Positions 1 to 8,280 of a stretch of 64,000 nucleotides of DNA are shown piece after piece. The translations under genes were made by a program, and so were the position numbers. Under the pieces are notes generated by a model that saw only the letters and a program-made list of their open reading frames with translations, was not told the DNA's origin and searched no databases. The stretch is from CBDAQA01 sp965247815 (GTDB taxonomy: Bacteria > Planctomycetota > Phycisphaerae > Tepidisphaerales > Tepidisphaeraceae), in NCBI GenBank assembly GCA_965247815.1, contig CBDFHW010000025.1, positions 186,001 to 250,000 of the forward strand. The letters are read 5' to 3'. Numbering within the stretch: position 1 is the stretch's first letter; each line of letters opens with the position of its first letter.

Positions 1-1
1 A

Positions 2-520
2 CACTTGGAATTCGACCGTCCCGTCCTGACCGATCCGCACGCGGCATTGATGACCAGCCCGCTGCAGTGGTTGTTCAAGAAAGACCCCGCGGGCAGGATC
101 GTCGCCGGGGTGATCAGCGCGGCCCGCGACTGGATCGGGAAATCGAAAGAGGACAGTCTGAAAGTGTTCGAGGCGCAGGTGCGGGCGGCCCTGCCCGAAG
201 CACGGGAGGCGAAGCTCGTGCGGGGCGTGATCGTGATCGAAAAGCGGGCGACCTTCGCGCCACTTCCCGGCGTAGATCGGTTCCGCCCGACCCAGGCGCC
301 GCCGGCAGGGGGCATCGCGAACTTGTTTCTGGCCGGGGATTACACGCTGACCGGTTGGCCGGCAACCATGGAAGGCGCCGCCCGCAGTGGGTACCTCGCG
401 GCCGATGCGGTCCTCCGGCAGGTTTCGTCCCGGCGGATTCCATCTTTTCTGATTCCTGATTTGTCCGCACAATGGCCCGCAAGACTTCTCGGACTAGGGA
501 ATTATCAGGAGAGACCGTGA
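2..520 (+). CDS. hpnE: C-terminal part of HpnE-like FAD-dependent dehydroxylase (5' truncated)
   Basis: The reading frame is open from the window edge, so only the last ~172 residues are seen. The end carries the FAD-binding C-terminal signature of the phytoene desaturase/HpnE amine-oxidase family: LFLAGDYTLTGWPATMEGA followed by RSGYLAADAVL. Upstream, SPLQWLFKK and RATFAPLPGVDRFRP match the HpnE (hydroxysqualene dehydroxylase) C-terminus better than carotenoid desaturases. HpnE converts hydroxysqualene to squalene in hopanoid/sterol synthesis. The stop overlaps the next start (GTGA), which suggests coupling. The family call is firm; the exact substrate is an inference. Confidence 0.72.
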   Translation, partial: HLEFDRPVLTDPHAALMTSPLQWLFKKDPAGRIVAGVISAARDWIGKSKEDSLKVFEAQVRAALPEAREAKLVRGVIVIEKRATFAPLPGVDRFRPTQAPPAGGIANLFLAGDYTLTGWPATMEGAARSGYLAADAVLRQVSSRRIPSFLIPDLSAQWPARLLGLGNYQERP

Positions 521-1476
521 ACCGATTCGGCAAGGCGATGGCGGCGTTAATTGTACTTGGTTTTGCGGGCCTCGCCCGCGCGCAGAGCAATGCGCGCGCA
601 ACCTACGACCCGTGGGCCGGGAATGACCTGGCGGTTACTTTCGACCACCCGATCGAGGAACTCGGTGGGCACGCCAAGAGTGCCCCGACCGACACCCAGG
701 TTTTCTGGTGGGATTCCTTCGGCAAGGTCCGGCTGGACCGCCACGACTCGAATAGTCCGTTCATCGGTTACCGGATTCTGACGATCGATGCCGGGACGGA
801 TTCCCGGTACATCCGCTCGACGATGGACGAATTCGCGTTCAGCGTAGGTCTGCACCTGGGGCAGGTCGCGGGCTGGAACGTCACAACAGTGCTGGGCGCG
901 GGTTACAGCGGCACCCGGCCGTTCCTGAACGAAAAAGGTATTTTCGGCATCGGCGATCTGATGATCGACCATCCGCTGAACGACAACACGTCGCTGGTGC
1001 TCGCGGCCGACTACGCCGGCAACGGCGGGCTGCTGCCGGACGTGCCGCTGCCCGGCTTCGCGGTCGTGCACCATTCACCGGGACTGGATTTCACGCTCGG
1101 ATTTCCGCTCAACCGGATCATCTGGAAACCCATCGAGCAACTGGAACTGACGGCCGAGTATTCGGTCCCGTACACCGCGCGTCTCAACGCCGAGTACCGC
1201 ATCCAGAAACACTTCGGCGTGTACGCCAATGCCGAGAATTTCTTCCAGGGGTTCTTCGTCGAACGCGGCGACGTCACCACCCGACAGTTCTATCAAATGC
1301 GACGGGTCGAAGCCGGCGTGCGGATCATCTTCGACCCGCTGATCGACGTCGGCATCGGCGTGGGCTACGCGTTCGACCAGGACTTCGAGCGGGGGTACGA
1401 CGTCCGGCACCTGAGTTCGATCAGCAGCATCTCGAACGAGCCGTACATTGCCGTGGTTCTGCGTGGAACCTTTTAA
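517..1476 (+). CDS. Exported beta-barrel-like protein (DUF6268-like)
   Basis: 319 residues from GTG at 517, chosen because AGGAGA lies just upstream and the start overlaps the preceding stop. The N-terminus is a signal peptide (hydrophobic AALIVLGFAGLA, cleavage near ARAQ). The mature part alternates polar and aromatic residues in short strands separated by turns (for example LELTAEYSVPYTARLNAEY, GVRIIFDPLIDVGIGVGYAF) and ends in VVLRGTF. This is the pattern of an outer-membrane barrel with a C-terminal aromatic residue. The DUF6268-type assignment is by overall resemblance only. Confidence 0.6.
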   Translation: MNRFGKAMAALIVLGFAGLARAQSNARATYDPWAGNDLAVTFDHPIEELGGHAKSAPTDTQVFWWDSFGKVRLDRHDSNSPFIGYRILTIDAGTDSRYIRSTMDEFAFSVGLHLGQVAGWNVTTVLGAGYSGTRPFLNEKGIFGIGDLMIDHPLNDNTSLVLAADYAGNGGLLPDVPLPGFAVVHHSPGLDFTLGFPLNRIIWKPIEQLELTAEYSVPYTARLNAEYRIQKHFGVYANAENFFQGFFVERGDVTTRQFYQMRRVEAGVRIIFDPLIDVGIGVGYAFDQDFERGYDVRHLSSISSISNEPYIAVVLRGTF

Positions 1477-1512
1477 ATTCGGCTGCCGAAAAGTTATGGT
1501 ACAATTGCTCTC

Positions 1513-1773
1513 GTGCTGACCGCCGAAGAATATCTTAAGCGTATGAATCGCCGAGATTGGTACGGCGAGCAGGACGAGAACGGCGTCGATCTTTCGCTCA
1601 TCCGCACTAATCTGGAACTCACTCCTGAAGAGCGATTGATCAAAGCCGACAACGGCCGCTTCAGGGCTGCGGAGCTGAGACGTTATGGAGAAGAACACCG
1701 ACGACAACAAGCCATCGCCTCGGAAAAGCGAACTTCGACAGGTCGCGGAGGTTCTGGTCGGTCATCATGTTGA
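1513..1773 (+). CDS. Small protein preceding the nucleotidyltransferase remnant
   Basis: 86 residues from GTG. The core, with DLSLIRTNLELTPEERLIKAD followed by AAELRRYGE, is the kind of short helical partner (about 90 residues) encoded directly upstream of DUF6036-type nucleotidyltransferase-fold proteins. It overlaps the next ORF by about 90 nt in another frame. A TACAAT hexamer at 1500-1505 lies 7 nt before the GTG, so the message may be leaderless. ATG at 1543 is an alternative start. Function unknown; since the partner is broken, this may be a leftover. Confidence 0.45.
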   Translation: MLTAEEYLKRMNRRDWYGEQDENGVDLSLIRTNLELTPEERLIKADNGRFRAAELRRYGEEHRRQQAIASEKRTSTGRGGSGRSSC

Positions 1774-2213
1774 GTTCATGGTGATCGGCGGTCAGGCCGA
1801 AACACTGATGGGCAGCCCGCGGGTCACCATCGATGTCGACTTGTGCTATCGGCACACACCTGAGAACTGCAACCACCTTGCAACCGCTTTGAAAGAGCTA
1901 AATGCGAAGCTCCGAAATGTAGCCCCTGTTTGCCTTTCCGACTCGACGGCAGAACTCTTGCCATGGGTGCTAATTTCACTTTCACCACCCGAATCATCGA
2001 TCGGATTTGTTGTCGTGGGTCGAACCGATCGGCGATTTCGCCGAACTGATGAAAACTGCCCAGCGTTATCCGGTCGGTGAAATGAATTTGGCCGTCATCG
2101 ACCTCGACGACCTGATTGGCATTAAGCGGCACGTCAACCGGCCCAAGGACCGCGAGTCGCTTTTTCAGCTGCTGGCCATAAATCGCATCCGTGAAGAGAC
2201 CGGATTGAAATAG
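1685..2213 (+). pseudogene. DUF6036-like nucleotidyltransferase-fold protein, two frameshifts
   Basis: The reading is continuous only across three frames. The first covers VEFMVIGGQAETLMGSPRVT then TIDVDL (nucleotidyltransferase GG...D.D core, from 1685). The second, in another frame from about 1925, reads PFRLDGRTLAMGANFTFTTR. The third, from about 2005, reads DLLSWVEPIGDFAEL to NRIREETGLK. Joined, these give a plausible full-length ~175-residue protein, so the locus is a pseudogene with two small indels, near 1925 and near 2000. Proteins of this class are often antitoxin- or AbiEii-like mobile accessory genes. Sequencing error is unlikely twice within 100 bp but cannot be excluded. Confidence 0.65.
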
Positions 2214-2227
2214 CCCGTGGCTGGCAT

Positions 2228-4033
2228 TCAATTCTGATCGAGGTCGGGTTTCGGGTACAGCACCCAATCGCCGTGGTTGAACTCCGTCAATCGCCCGCTC
2301 CACTCGGCGGCCGACTCTCGGCGCCCGTTGATGCCGAACTTCTTCGGCGGCGTTCCGCCATCGTCGATGCGATCGATGCCAACGCTGTAGACGACCGGCT
2401 TCCCGTCAATCAGGCGATAATTGACCGGATCTCCGGTGATGCGATCGACCGGCACCGCCGGGAGAAATCGCGGCGTGAGTTCGCCGAGCGTGCTCGGGTA
2501 CTGTCCGTGTTCGCGGAGATACAACTCCAGCGAAATCGCCACCAGCGTTCCGTCACGCTGACCCAGATATCGCTCGGCTTGAGCTTGCGCTCTGCCTAGG
2601 CTGGGGAGCAGCACTGTGATCGGAAGGTACCTCAGGCGTTCGAAAATCGAGCCTGTGACGTTGTAGATTTCAGCTTCCGTCGCCGCCCAATCTGCTAGCC
2701 GAACCGGCTGTCGATAGTTCGCCTCCGCCCGGCCCAGCAGTCGATCGTATTTCGCCATCAACTCGAAGCGAGAAGCGCCGATCATCGGCACTATTGCGGT
2801 GACCGCAGTCCATTCGGACGACCCGTCATAATTGGTGGGCAAGGTGGATATCGGCAACGTCTGCATTCCTTGTAACGTCAGTCTGCCGTTGCCGTGGCCG
2901 TCATCGGTGTACATTCGCTGGACCGCGTCTTCGAAGAACATCCGCTCTGAACCAACGTTCACCAGATCGGCCGCCACCTGTGGCCCGGCTAGCTGATGAG
3001 CGATCTCAATCAGCTGCGCGTCGGTCAGCGTGGAAGGGTATTGAGACAGCATTCGCTGGAGCAAATCGACCATTAACGTGTCGATTCCGAGTGCGACCAA
3101 ATCGGTAACGAGGAAACCATTCGAACCACGCAACTGGCGGGAAAGGCCGGAAAGCGCCCGTACGTCAGCCAGCACACGCGCGTCATCGTGCAACTCGCTG
3201 CCGCGTCTGACGTCCAACGTCAACGCTATAGCCAGTCCGCGTAGTAACCGCAGATGCGGCAGTCCTACCGCGATCAATGGCTCATTCGATGACGCATTTT
3301 TTTCAAAACTCGAACCAAGTGCGGGATCAGATTGCGAGCCGCGTGATCCGAAGATAAAACCAAGCGACGTTTTTCTCGCCGCCTGCCTTACCAAGTCAAT
3401 TCCGGTAGAATTCGCATCGAGCCAGCGAATCCGATCAGACCAAGCAGGTTTCTTTACCAGCCACACCAAAATTTCGGAAAATTGCCTGCCGTGGGTCCCC
3501 GGTTCAGTCAACGCAAGAATGGCCTGCCGGTAGATCGGCCACGCCCGATCCGACTCCGCGGTGCTCAAGATGGGCTGGTTCAACCTGGCCATATAGTCGA
3601 CGCTCGGGGACGGTCGACCCGTCCAGAAGCGAATGAAAAGCACGGCATAAATAGCAAGCAGAACCACCGCCGCGCGGCACACAAAACTCCAGGCGTGCCA
3701 GACCAGCGGGCGGCCGCGTCGCTTGGCGCGTCGGACCAGCTTCGCAGCCAGTCGTTCATCGCCGAACCGTTCGATCAATTCGGCGACGTCGGCTCCGCTC
3801 GCAAGGCCGTCGTCAAAATGCGCGATCAGTTCGTCGACGACCGCAAGCTTTTCCAGCCGCCACAGTCGGGTGCGACGGACCACGCGAGAGATCAGTTGCG
3901 TAGCCGGCCCGGGTAACGCTGCGGCCAATAGCCGTGCTCTCCAACCCAGCCGCCCGGTCACGCGCCCGCGAACTAAGTCTCGCAGTGGCGTGGACCAGAT
4001 CGATCCGCCTTGTTTTCCGACTGCTTCTGCCAT
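2228..4033 (-). CDS. HAAS-like membrane protein, partner of PadR
   Basis: 601 residues from ATG at 4033. Around residues 60-110 there is a HAAS/DUF1700-like helical segment (VVDELIAHFDDGLASGADVA, then ELIERFGDERLA). One transmembrane helix follows at about 130-150 (AAVVLLAIYAVLFIRFW). The rest is a long, probably extracytoplasmic domain ending in YPSTLGELTPRFLPAVPVD, a common planctomycete C-terminal segment. HAAS proteins are typically encoded next to a PadR regulator, as here: padR lies 31 nt upstream on the same strand. The role of the large outer domain is unknown. Confidence 0.6.
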   Translation of the reverse strand: MAEAVGKQGGSIWSTPLRDLVRGRVTGRLGWRARLLAAALPGPATQLISRVVRRTRLWRLEKLAVVDELIAHFDDGLASGADVAELIERFGDERLAAKLVRRAKRRGRPLVWHAWSFVCRAAVVLLAIYAVLFIRFWTGRPSPSVDYMARLNQPILSTAESDRAWPIYRQAILALTEPGTHGRQFSEILVWLVKKPAWSDRIRWLDANSTGIDLVRQAARKTSLGFIFGSRGSQSDPALGSSFEKNASSNEPLIAVGLPHLRLLRGLAIALTLDVRRGSELHDDARVLADVRALSGLSRQLRGSNGFLVTDLVALGIDTLMVDLLQRMLSQYPSTLTDAQLIEIAHQLAGPQVAADLVNVGSERMFFEDAVQRMYTDDGHGNGRLTLQGMQTLPISTLPTNYDGSSEWTAVTAIVPMIGASRFELMAKYDRLLGRAEANYRQPVRLADWAATEAEIYNVTGSIFERLRYLPITVLLPSLGRAQAQAERYLGQRDGTLVAISLELYLREHGQYPSTLGELTPRFLPAVPVDRITGDPVNYRLIDGKPVVYSVGIDRIDDGGTPPKKFGINGRRESAAEWSGRLTEFNHGDWVLYPKPDLDQN

Positions 4034-4064
4034 GGTCAACTTTCGCTCGAGTTGCGTTTGCCGT

Positions 4065-4397
4065 TTATGTTCCGGTGATTCCCAGCTTGCCCATCGCGAC
4101 CGACAGTGCTTGCCACTGCTGGCGGTCCTTGGCTAGCCGGCGTTTTCCCTTGTCGGTGAGGCGGTAGTATTTTCGGGGCCTGCCGTTGGCGGCGACCGCC
4201 GCCCGGCCCGCGATCAAACCTTTGGCTTCTAGGTTATAGAGCAGTGGGTAAAGCGTGCTCTGGCCCATCGCCAGCACGCCGTCGGTTCGGCGTTCGAGCA
4301 GTTCGACCAACTCGTAGCCGTACCGCTCTCCGCCCTCGAGCAGACGGAGCACAGCGGTCGGCCCGGCCCCGCGCATTAATTCGGTTTCAAGCTTCAT
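4065..4397 (-). CDS. PadR-family transcriptional regulator
   Basis: 110-residue winged-helix protein. The PadR core is plain: YGYELVELLERR, GQSTLYPLLYNLEAKGLI, the wing GRPRKYYRLTDKGKRRL, then a short C-terminal helix. These repressors bind ATGT...ACAT palindromes, and such a palindrome sits 10 nt upstream of the start. It is the first gene of a two-gene unit with the HAAS membrane protein, so autoregulation of the pair is likely. Confidence 0.9.
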   Translation of the reverse strand: MKLETELMRGAGPTAVLRLLEGGERYGYELVELLERRTDGVLAMGQSTLYPLLYNLEAKGLIAGRAAVAANGRPRKYYRLTDKGKRRLAKDRQQWQALSVAMGKLGITGT

Positions 4398-4406
4398 AAT
4401 GACGCA

Positions 4407-4425
4407 TACTATGTATCACATAGTA
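4407..4425. promoter_or_regulatory. Palindromic operator upstream of padR
   Basis: Perfect inverted repeat TACTATGT-atc-ACATAGTA, with 8-bp arms and a 3-bp spacer. On the minus strand its left end contains a TAGTAT hexamer 8 nt before the padR ATG, so the palindrome overlaps the likely -10. The half-site ATGT/ACAT is the family's recognition core. This suggests negative autoregulation. Confidence 0.65.
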
Positions 4426-4440
4426 ACGTGTCAATGAATA

Positions 4441-4470
4441 AACGCCGCGGGTATGTCGGCCCGCGGCGTT
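4441..4470 (-). terminator. Rho-independent terminator of aspS
   Basis: Perfect 11-bp inverted repeat (AACGCCGCGGG and CCCGCGGCGTT, 8-nt loop) 36 bp after the aspS stop. On the minus strand it is followed by a T-rich tail (TTTATTCATT). It separates aspS from the padR promoter. Confidence 0.7.
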
Positions 4471-4506
4471 GATTGAATTGGCTAAGCCGATGGCATCGGC
4501 GGCTTT

Positions 4507-6303
4507 TTATTTGGGTGCTGCCTCGGGCCTCGGGGGCGGCAGGGCCGTGCGGATGTTCGCTTCGCGGAGTTGTTTGTCGTCGATCACGCTCGGCGCGCCG
4601 CACATCAGGTCCGCGCCGCTTTGGGTTTTGGGGAACGCGATCACGTCGCGGATGTTGGTCGTGTTCCGCAGGATCATGACCACGCGGTCGACGCCCAGCG
4701 CGATCCCGCCGTGTGGCGGGGCACCGAACTGCAGCGCGTCGAGCAGAAAGCCGAACTTCTGCCGCTGGCTTACTTCGTCGATGCCGAGCAGGCTGAAGAT
4801 CTTCTGCTGCACGTCCATGCGGTGGATTCGGATGCTGCCCCCGCCCAGTTCCGAGCCGTTGAGTACGATGTCGTAGGCCTTGGATTTCAGCGACGACAGC
4901 ACGGCCGGGTCCCGGCTTTCCAGCTTCTCGATGTCGCCGTCCAGCGGGGACGTGAACGGGTGATGCACCGCCACCCACTTCTTTTCTTCCTCGTCGAAAT
5001 CCAGCAGCGGGAAGTCGGTGATCCAGACCCAGGCGTATTGGCTGCTGGCCTGCATCTTCAGGTCCCGGGCCATCTTCAGCCGAAGTTCGCCGAGCACTTT
5101 GTAAACGATCTTCGGCTTGTCGGCGGCGAAGGCGAGCAGGTCGCCTTCCTTCGCGCCGGTGCGGTCGATCACCTGCTGCGCGATGGGCGTCAGGAATTTC
5201 GCGATGCCGGTGTCGAACCCGGTGGCCGTCACCTTGGTGACCGCCAGGCCTTTCGCGCCGAAGCCTTTGGCCCACTCCGCCAACGCGTCGGTTTCCTTGC
5301 GGGACATCTTCGCGCCGCCGGGCACGACAATGCACTGGACGGACGGGGCGCTGAAAACTTTGAAGTCGGGGACCGACGGACCCAAGTCGGTCAGGTCGTG
5401 CAGCTTCATGCCGTACCGCAGGTCGGGCCGGTCGCTGCCGTAGTCGCGCATCGCGTCGTCGTAGGTCATGTGCGGGATCGCCGGGATCTCGACATCGAGC
5501 ACGTCCTTCCACATTTTCCGCAGCAGGCCTTCGATGACGCCGGTGACGTTCTCGACGTCGACGAAACTCATCTCCAGGTCCAGCTGCGTGAACTCGGCCT
5601 GCCGATCGGCGCGCGGGTCTTCGTCGCGGAAACAGCGGACGATCTGCATGTATTTGTCACACCCACTGACCATCAGGATCTGCTTGAAAAGCTGAGGCGA
5701 TTGCGGCAGTGCATAGAAACTGCCCGGCACCAGTCGGCTCGGCACGAGAAAGTCGCGGGAGCCTTCCGGGGTACTCTTGGTCAGGAACGGCGTTTCAATT
5801 TCCCAGAACCCTTGGTCGCCGAGGAAATCGCGCATGATCTTCGTGACCCGGTACCGCGTCTTCAGCGTCAACTGCATCTCGGGCCGGCGGAGATCGAGAT
5901 ACCGGTACAGCAGCCGTTTTTCCTCGTTCACGGTCTCGTGTTCGTCGGGCGTGAACGGCGGGGTGGGGGACATGCTTAAGACCAGCATGCCTGTCACGTG
6001 CAGTTCGATTTCGCCGCTGGCGAGCTTCGCGTTCACCAGCTTGGCGTCACGGGCTTCGACTTTTCCGCTGACCGAGACGACCCATTCGCTGCGCAGTTTC
6101 CGGGCCTCTTCCAGCGTCTGAGCGCCGCAGGCGTCGGCGTTGAACACCAGTTGAGTAAGGCCTTCGCGGTCGCGAAGGTCGATGAAGACCAAGCCGCCGT
6201 GGTCGCGGTAGGAATGAACCCATCCGGCCAATTTCACTTCTTGACCGACGTCGGTTTCTCGGAGTTGTCCGCAGCTGTCGGTGCGGTATCGCGTGACTTC
6301 CAT
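4507..6303 (-). CDS. aspS: Aspartyl-tRNA synthetase (bacterial type, probably non-discriminating)
   Basis: 598 residues, the usual bacterial length. An N-terminal OB-fold anticodon domain (LAGWVHSYRDHGGLVFIDLR) is followed by the class II core (motif 2 region FRDEDPRADRQAEFTQLDLE), a GAD insertion around 300-420 and motif 3 near the end (GGIALGVDRVVMILRNTTNI). It charges tRNA-Asp in the cytoplasm. The anticodon domain has Asp-His-Gly-Gly where E. coli AspRS has Asp-Leu-Gly-Ser. His-Gly-Gly at this place is typical of non-discriminating enzymes that also make Asp-tRNA(Asn) for GatCAB; that activity is an inference. Confidence 0.96.
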   Translation of the reverse strand: MEVTRYRTDSCGQLRETDVGQEVKLAGWVHSYRDHGGLVFIDLRDREGLTQLVFNADACGAQTLEEARKLRSEWVVSVSGKVEARDAKLVNAKLASGEIELHVTGMLVLSMSPTPPFTPDEHETVNEEKRLLYRYLDLRRPEMQLTLKTRYRVTKIMRDFLGDQGFWEIETPFLTKSTPEGSRDFLVPSRLVPGSFYALPQSPQLFKQILMVSGCDKYMQIVRCFRDEDPRADRQAEFTQLDLEMSFVDVENVTGVIEGLLRKMWKDVLDVEIPAIPHMTYDDAMRDYGSDRPDLRYGMKLHDLTDLGPSVPDFKVFSAPSVQCIVVPGGAKMSRKETDALAEWAKGFGAKGLAVTKVTATGFDTGIAKFLTPIAQQVIDRTGAKEGDLLAFAADKPKIVYKVLGELRLKMARDLKMQASSQYAWVWITDFPLLDFDEEEKKWVAVHHPFTSPLDGDIEKLESRDPAVLSSLKSKAYDIVLNGSELGGGSIRIHRMDVQQKIFSLLGIDEVSQRQKFGFLLDALQFGAPPHGGIALGVDRVVMILRNTTNIRDVIAFPKTQSGADLMCGAPSVIDDKQLREANIRTALPPPRPEAAPK

Positions 6304-6639
6304 TGTGTAATCCTGTTTGCTTTTTTAGACGGTTCGATCGGAACCGGCTCGATCGAAAATGAAATGAAGCCGGCGCGGGAGCGGTCGCCGCCCGCGCCTA
6401 GCGGTTTATTTCGGCCATCCTGTCCGGATCGGTGTGCATGAGAAGCGAGAGTATAGGGCAGGGGTTACGCGAAGAGAAGCGCGGCAGGGCAGTGCGACGC
6501 GACGGCGTGAGAGAGCGAACGGCTCCCGGTCGAACCGTTCGGATCGATGCTTGCGCGGCGTCGTTAACGGAATTCGAATTGCGAAGAAATGACCTGACAG
6601 CGACGGCGTAGACCATCGGCTACGCCGCGGCGTGAGTTC
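6304..6639. other. Gene-free stretch between two minus-strand genes
   Basis: I see no credible coding frame. Two GC-rich hairpins stand out: GGCGCGGG/CCCGCGCC near 6374-6399, and GGCGTAG/CTACGCC at about 6605-6626 just after the 6640-8205 gene ends on the minus strand. Neither has a clear T-run, so terminator function is uncertain. The part next to 6303 must hold the aspS promoter. Confidence 0.4.
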
Positions 6640-8205
6640 TTAAGCCGCTTCGAGCAGCAGGCCCGTCTTCCCGGACCAGCGGAGTTTTCGGTAGGTCTGC
6701 ACGGTGACGTTTTTGTTTTCGGTCATCGGCAGGAGCAAATCGGCCTGTGCGTCGGCGCGGTCGACCACCAGGCGAAGGCTTGGCAGCGCGTGGGTATCGA
6801 TCGAGAATTGCGGCATGGCCATCGACAGCAGCGGCCGGTTTTCGATCACCCAGCGATAGGCTTGGCCGATCGCGCGGAGTTCGGTCAATCCCTTGCGGGC
6901 GACACCTAGCAACACCAGCCGTCGGTCACGGCCGACCGCGAGCGTGGCTTCGGGGCAGGCCGGGGGACGAATCGGGCACTCGATCAACCCCGTGCCGGGC
7001 TTTCGCAAAATCGCGGCGAGCACCGCGGCCTCGGTGACTTCACCGGTCGGAAGGTCGGCGACGTCGCAGTCTTCGTCTGCAATTGCCGGAGCGTCGAACC
7101 GCAGCGGCGATTCGTTTTGAACCGGCTGGATCGTTTCGACAGCGGGCATCGTCCGCGGCATCTCAGCTTTGGCAGCGGGCGTCTCGACGGTCGGGGGGAG
7201 AACGAAGTCGACGACTCGGCGCGAATCCGACGGCGATAATGCTTTCACAGATTGCTCCTCGGGCCGGGCCGTTTCCAGTTCCGGTGACGCGATTTCACGT
7301 TCGGCCTGCTCGGTTTGTTCGTTGGCGCGGGCGAGAAAATCCGCCACGACCTGCCAGTGCGACGCGGGACCGACGGCGGTCCGCTCGCGGGTGGGGCGGT
7401 GCACCAATGTCAGGTGCTCGGCGACGGCGTCGGTCGATTCGACCGCGGGCTCGGCGTCCATTTTCCAGTTCAGAAACTGCTCGCAGACCCCGGCGATTTT
7501 ACGATAAACCTTGCCGGCCTCGGCTTGGTCGGCGGCGTTCAGCAATGCGAGCGTCAGCCGCGGGCGGCGGGTGTCGACAAGGCCTTTGATAGCGCGGTAG
7601 CAGCTGACGACACCGTCGTGGTCGCACGTGCTAAGCAGGACCCAGTGATTCACTTGCTTCAAGAGGTTGCGGGCCTCGGGCATTCGCGGGCTGGGGAGCA
7701 GCAGAATCCAGCGGTCGATGTCCCAGGCGAGTTCCTCCAGGGCCTCGGCCATCTGCCGGGACTCGGTCGCCTGCGTCGGCTCGGCCGGTTCCAGGGAGTC
7801 TGCGCCGGTCAGTTCGAAACACATCAGCCGGCATTCGGCGGCGTCGACTTCGATCAACCCGATCCGCTCGCCACCGCTGGCAAGATGACGGGCGTATTCC
7901 TTCACCCGGTCGAACTGGTGCCCGTTAAACTGCGAGCAGATGACGGCCGAGACGGCGCCCACGGGCGGTCGTTCAGCGGCGTCGGTATCAGAGGCCGACT
8001 CGGAAGTGCCATACACCCGGGCATATTCCTCTGGGGTCAGGTCGATGCTGAGATTCGGGTTCGGCGACTGCGGAGGATGATCCAGACCGCGATCACCCGG
8101 GGGCAGGCGTTTGGGCCGGATGCCCCCGGTCGCGTTGTCGCGCACGCTGCTGAGAAACAGGTGGCTGATTTCGCTCAGGCTTTTTTTCTTTGGTGTTTCG
8201 TCCAT
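6640..8205 (-). CDS. MinD/FlhG-like protein lacking the Walker A motif
   Basis: 521 residues. Residues ~84-260 thread onto a MinD/ParA fold: a beta-strand and loop (SAVICSQFNGHQF, 85-98) where KGGxGKT would be, then a helix, then the second strand with the conserved acidic end (IGLIEVDA, 115-122). Further on, WILLLPSPRMPEARNLLKQV and TLALLNAADQAEAGKVYRKI resemble the MinD/FlhG core. The P-loop residues are missing, so ATP hydrolysis is unlikely. The C-terminal ~140 residues (GLIECPIRPPACPEATLAVG onward) are unrecognised. It lies 75 nt downstream of the ParA-CBM gene and is probably co-transcribed. A regulatory pseudo-ATPase is inferred. Confidence 0.6.
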   Translation of the reverse strand: MDETPKKKSLSEISHLFLSSVRDNATGGIRPKRLPPGDRGLDHPPQSPNPNLSIDLTPEEYARVYGTSESASDTDAAERPPVGAVSAVICSQFNGHQFDRVKEYARHLASGGERIGLIEVDAAECRLMCFELTGADSLEPAEPTQATESRQMAEALEELAWDIDRWILLLPSPRMPEARNLLKQVNHWVLLSTCDHDGVVSCYRAIKGLVDTRRPRLTLALLNAADQAEAGKVYRKIAGVCEQFLNWKMDAEPAVESTDAVAEHLTLVHRPTRERTAVGPASHWQVVADFLARANEQTEQAEREIASPELETARPEEQSVKALSPSDSRRVVDFVLPPTVETPAAKAEMPRTMPAVETIQPVQNESPLRFDAPAIADEDCDVADLPTGEVTEAAVLAAILRKPGTGLIECPIRPPACPEATLAVGRDRRLVLLGVARKGLTELRAIGQAYRWVIENRPLLSMAMPQFSIDTHALPSLRLVVDRADAQADLLLPMTENKNVTVQTYRKLRWSGKTGLLLEAA

Positions 8206-8280
8206 GTGATTCTCGAATGGGGTCGTTGGTCGTGGCGGAAGGGTCCTAAAAAGCGACCAACCGGCAAGTACAAATCAGCC

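Noticed and set aside
4570..5979. Long plus-strand ORF (469 codons) opposite aspS
   Set aside because: Antisense shadow in GC-rich DNA; no domain pattern, aspS is unmistakable on the other strand.
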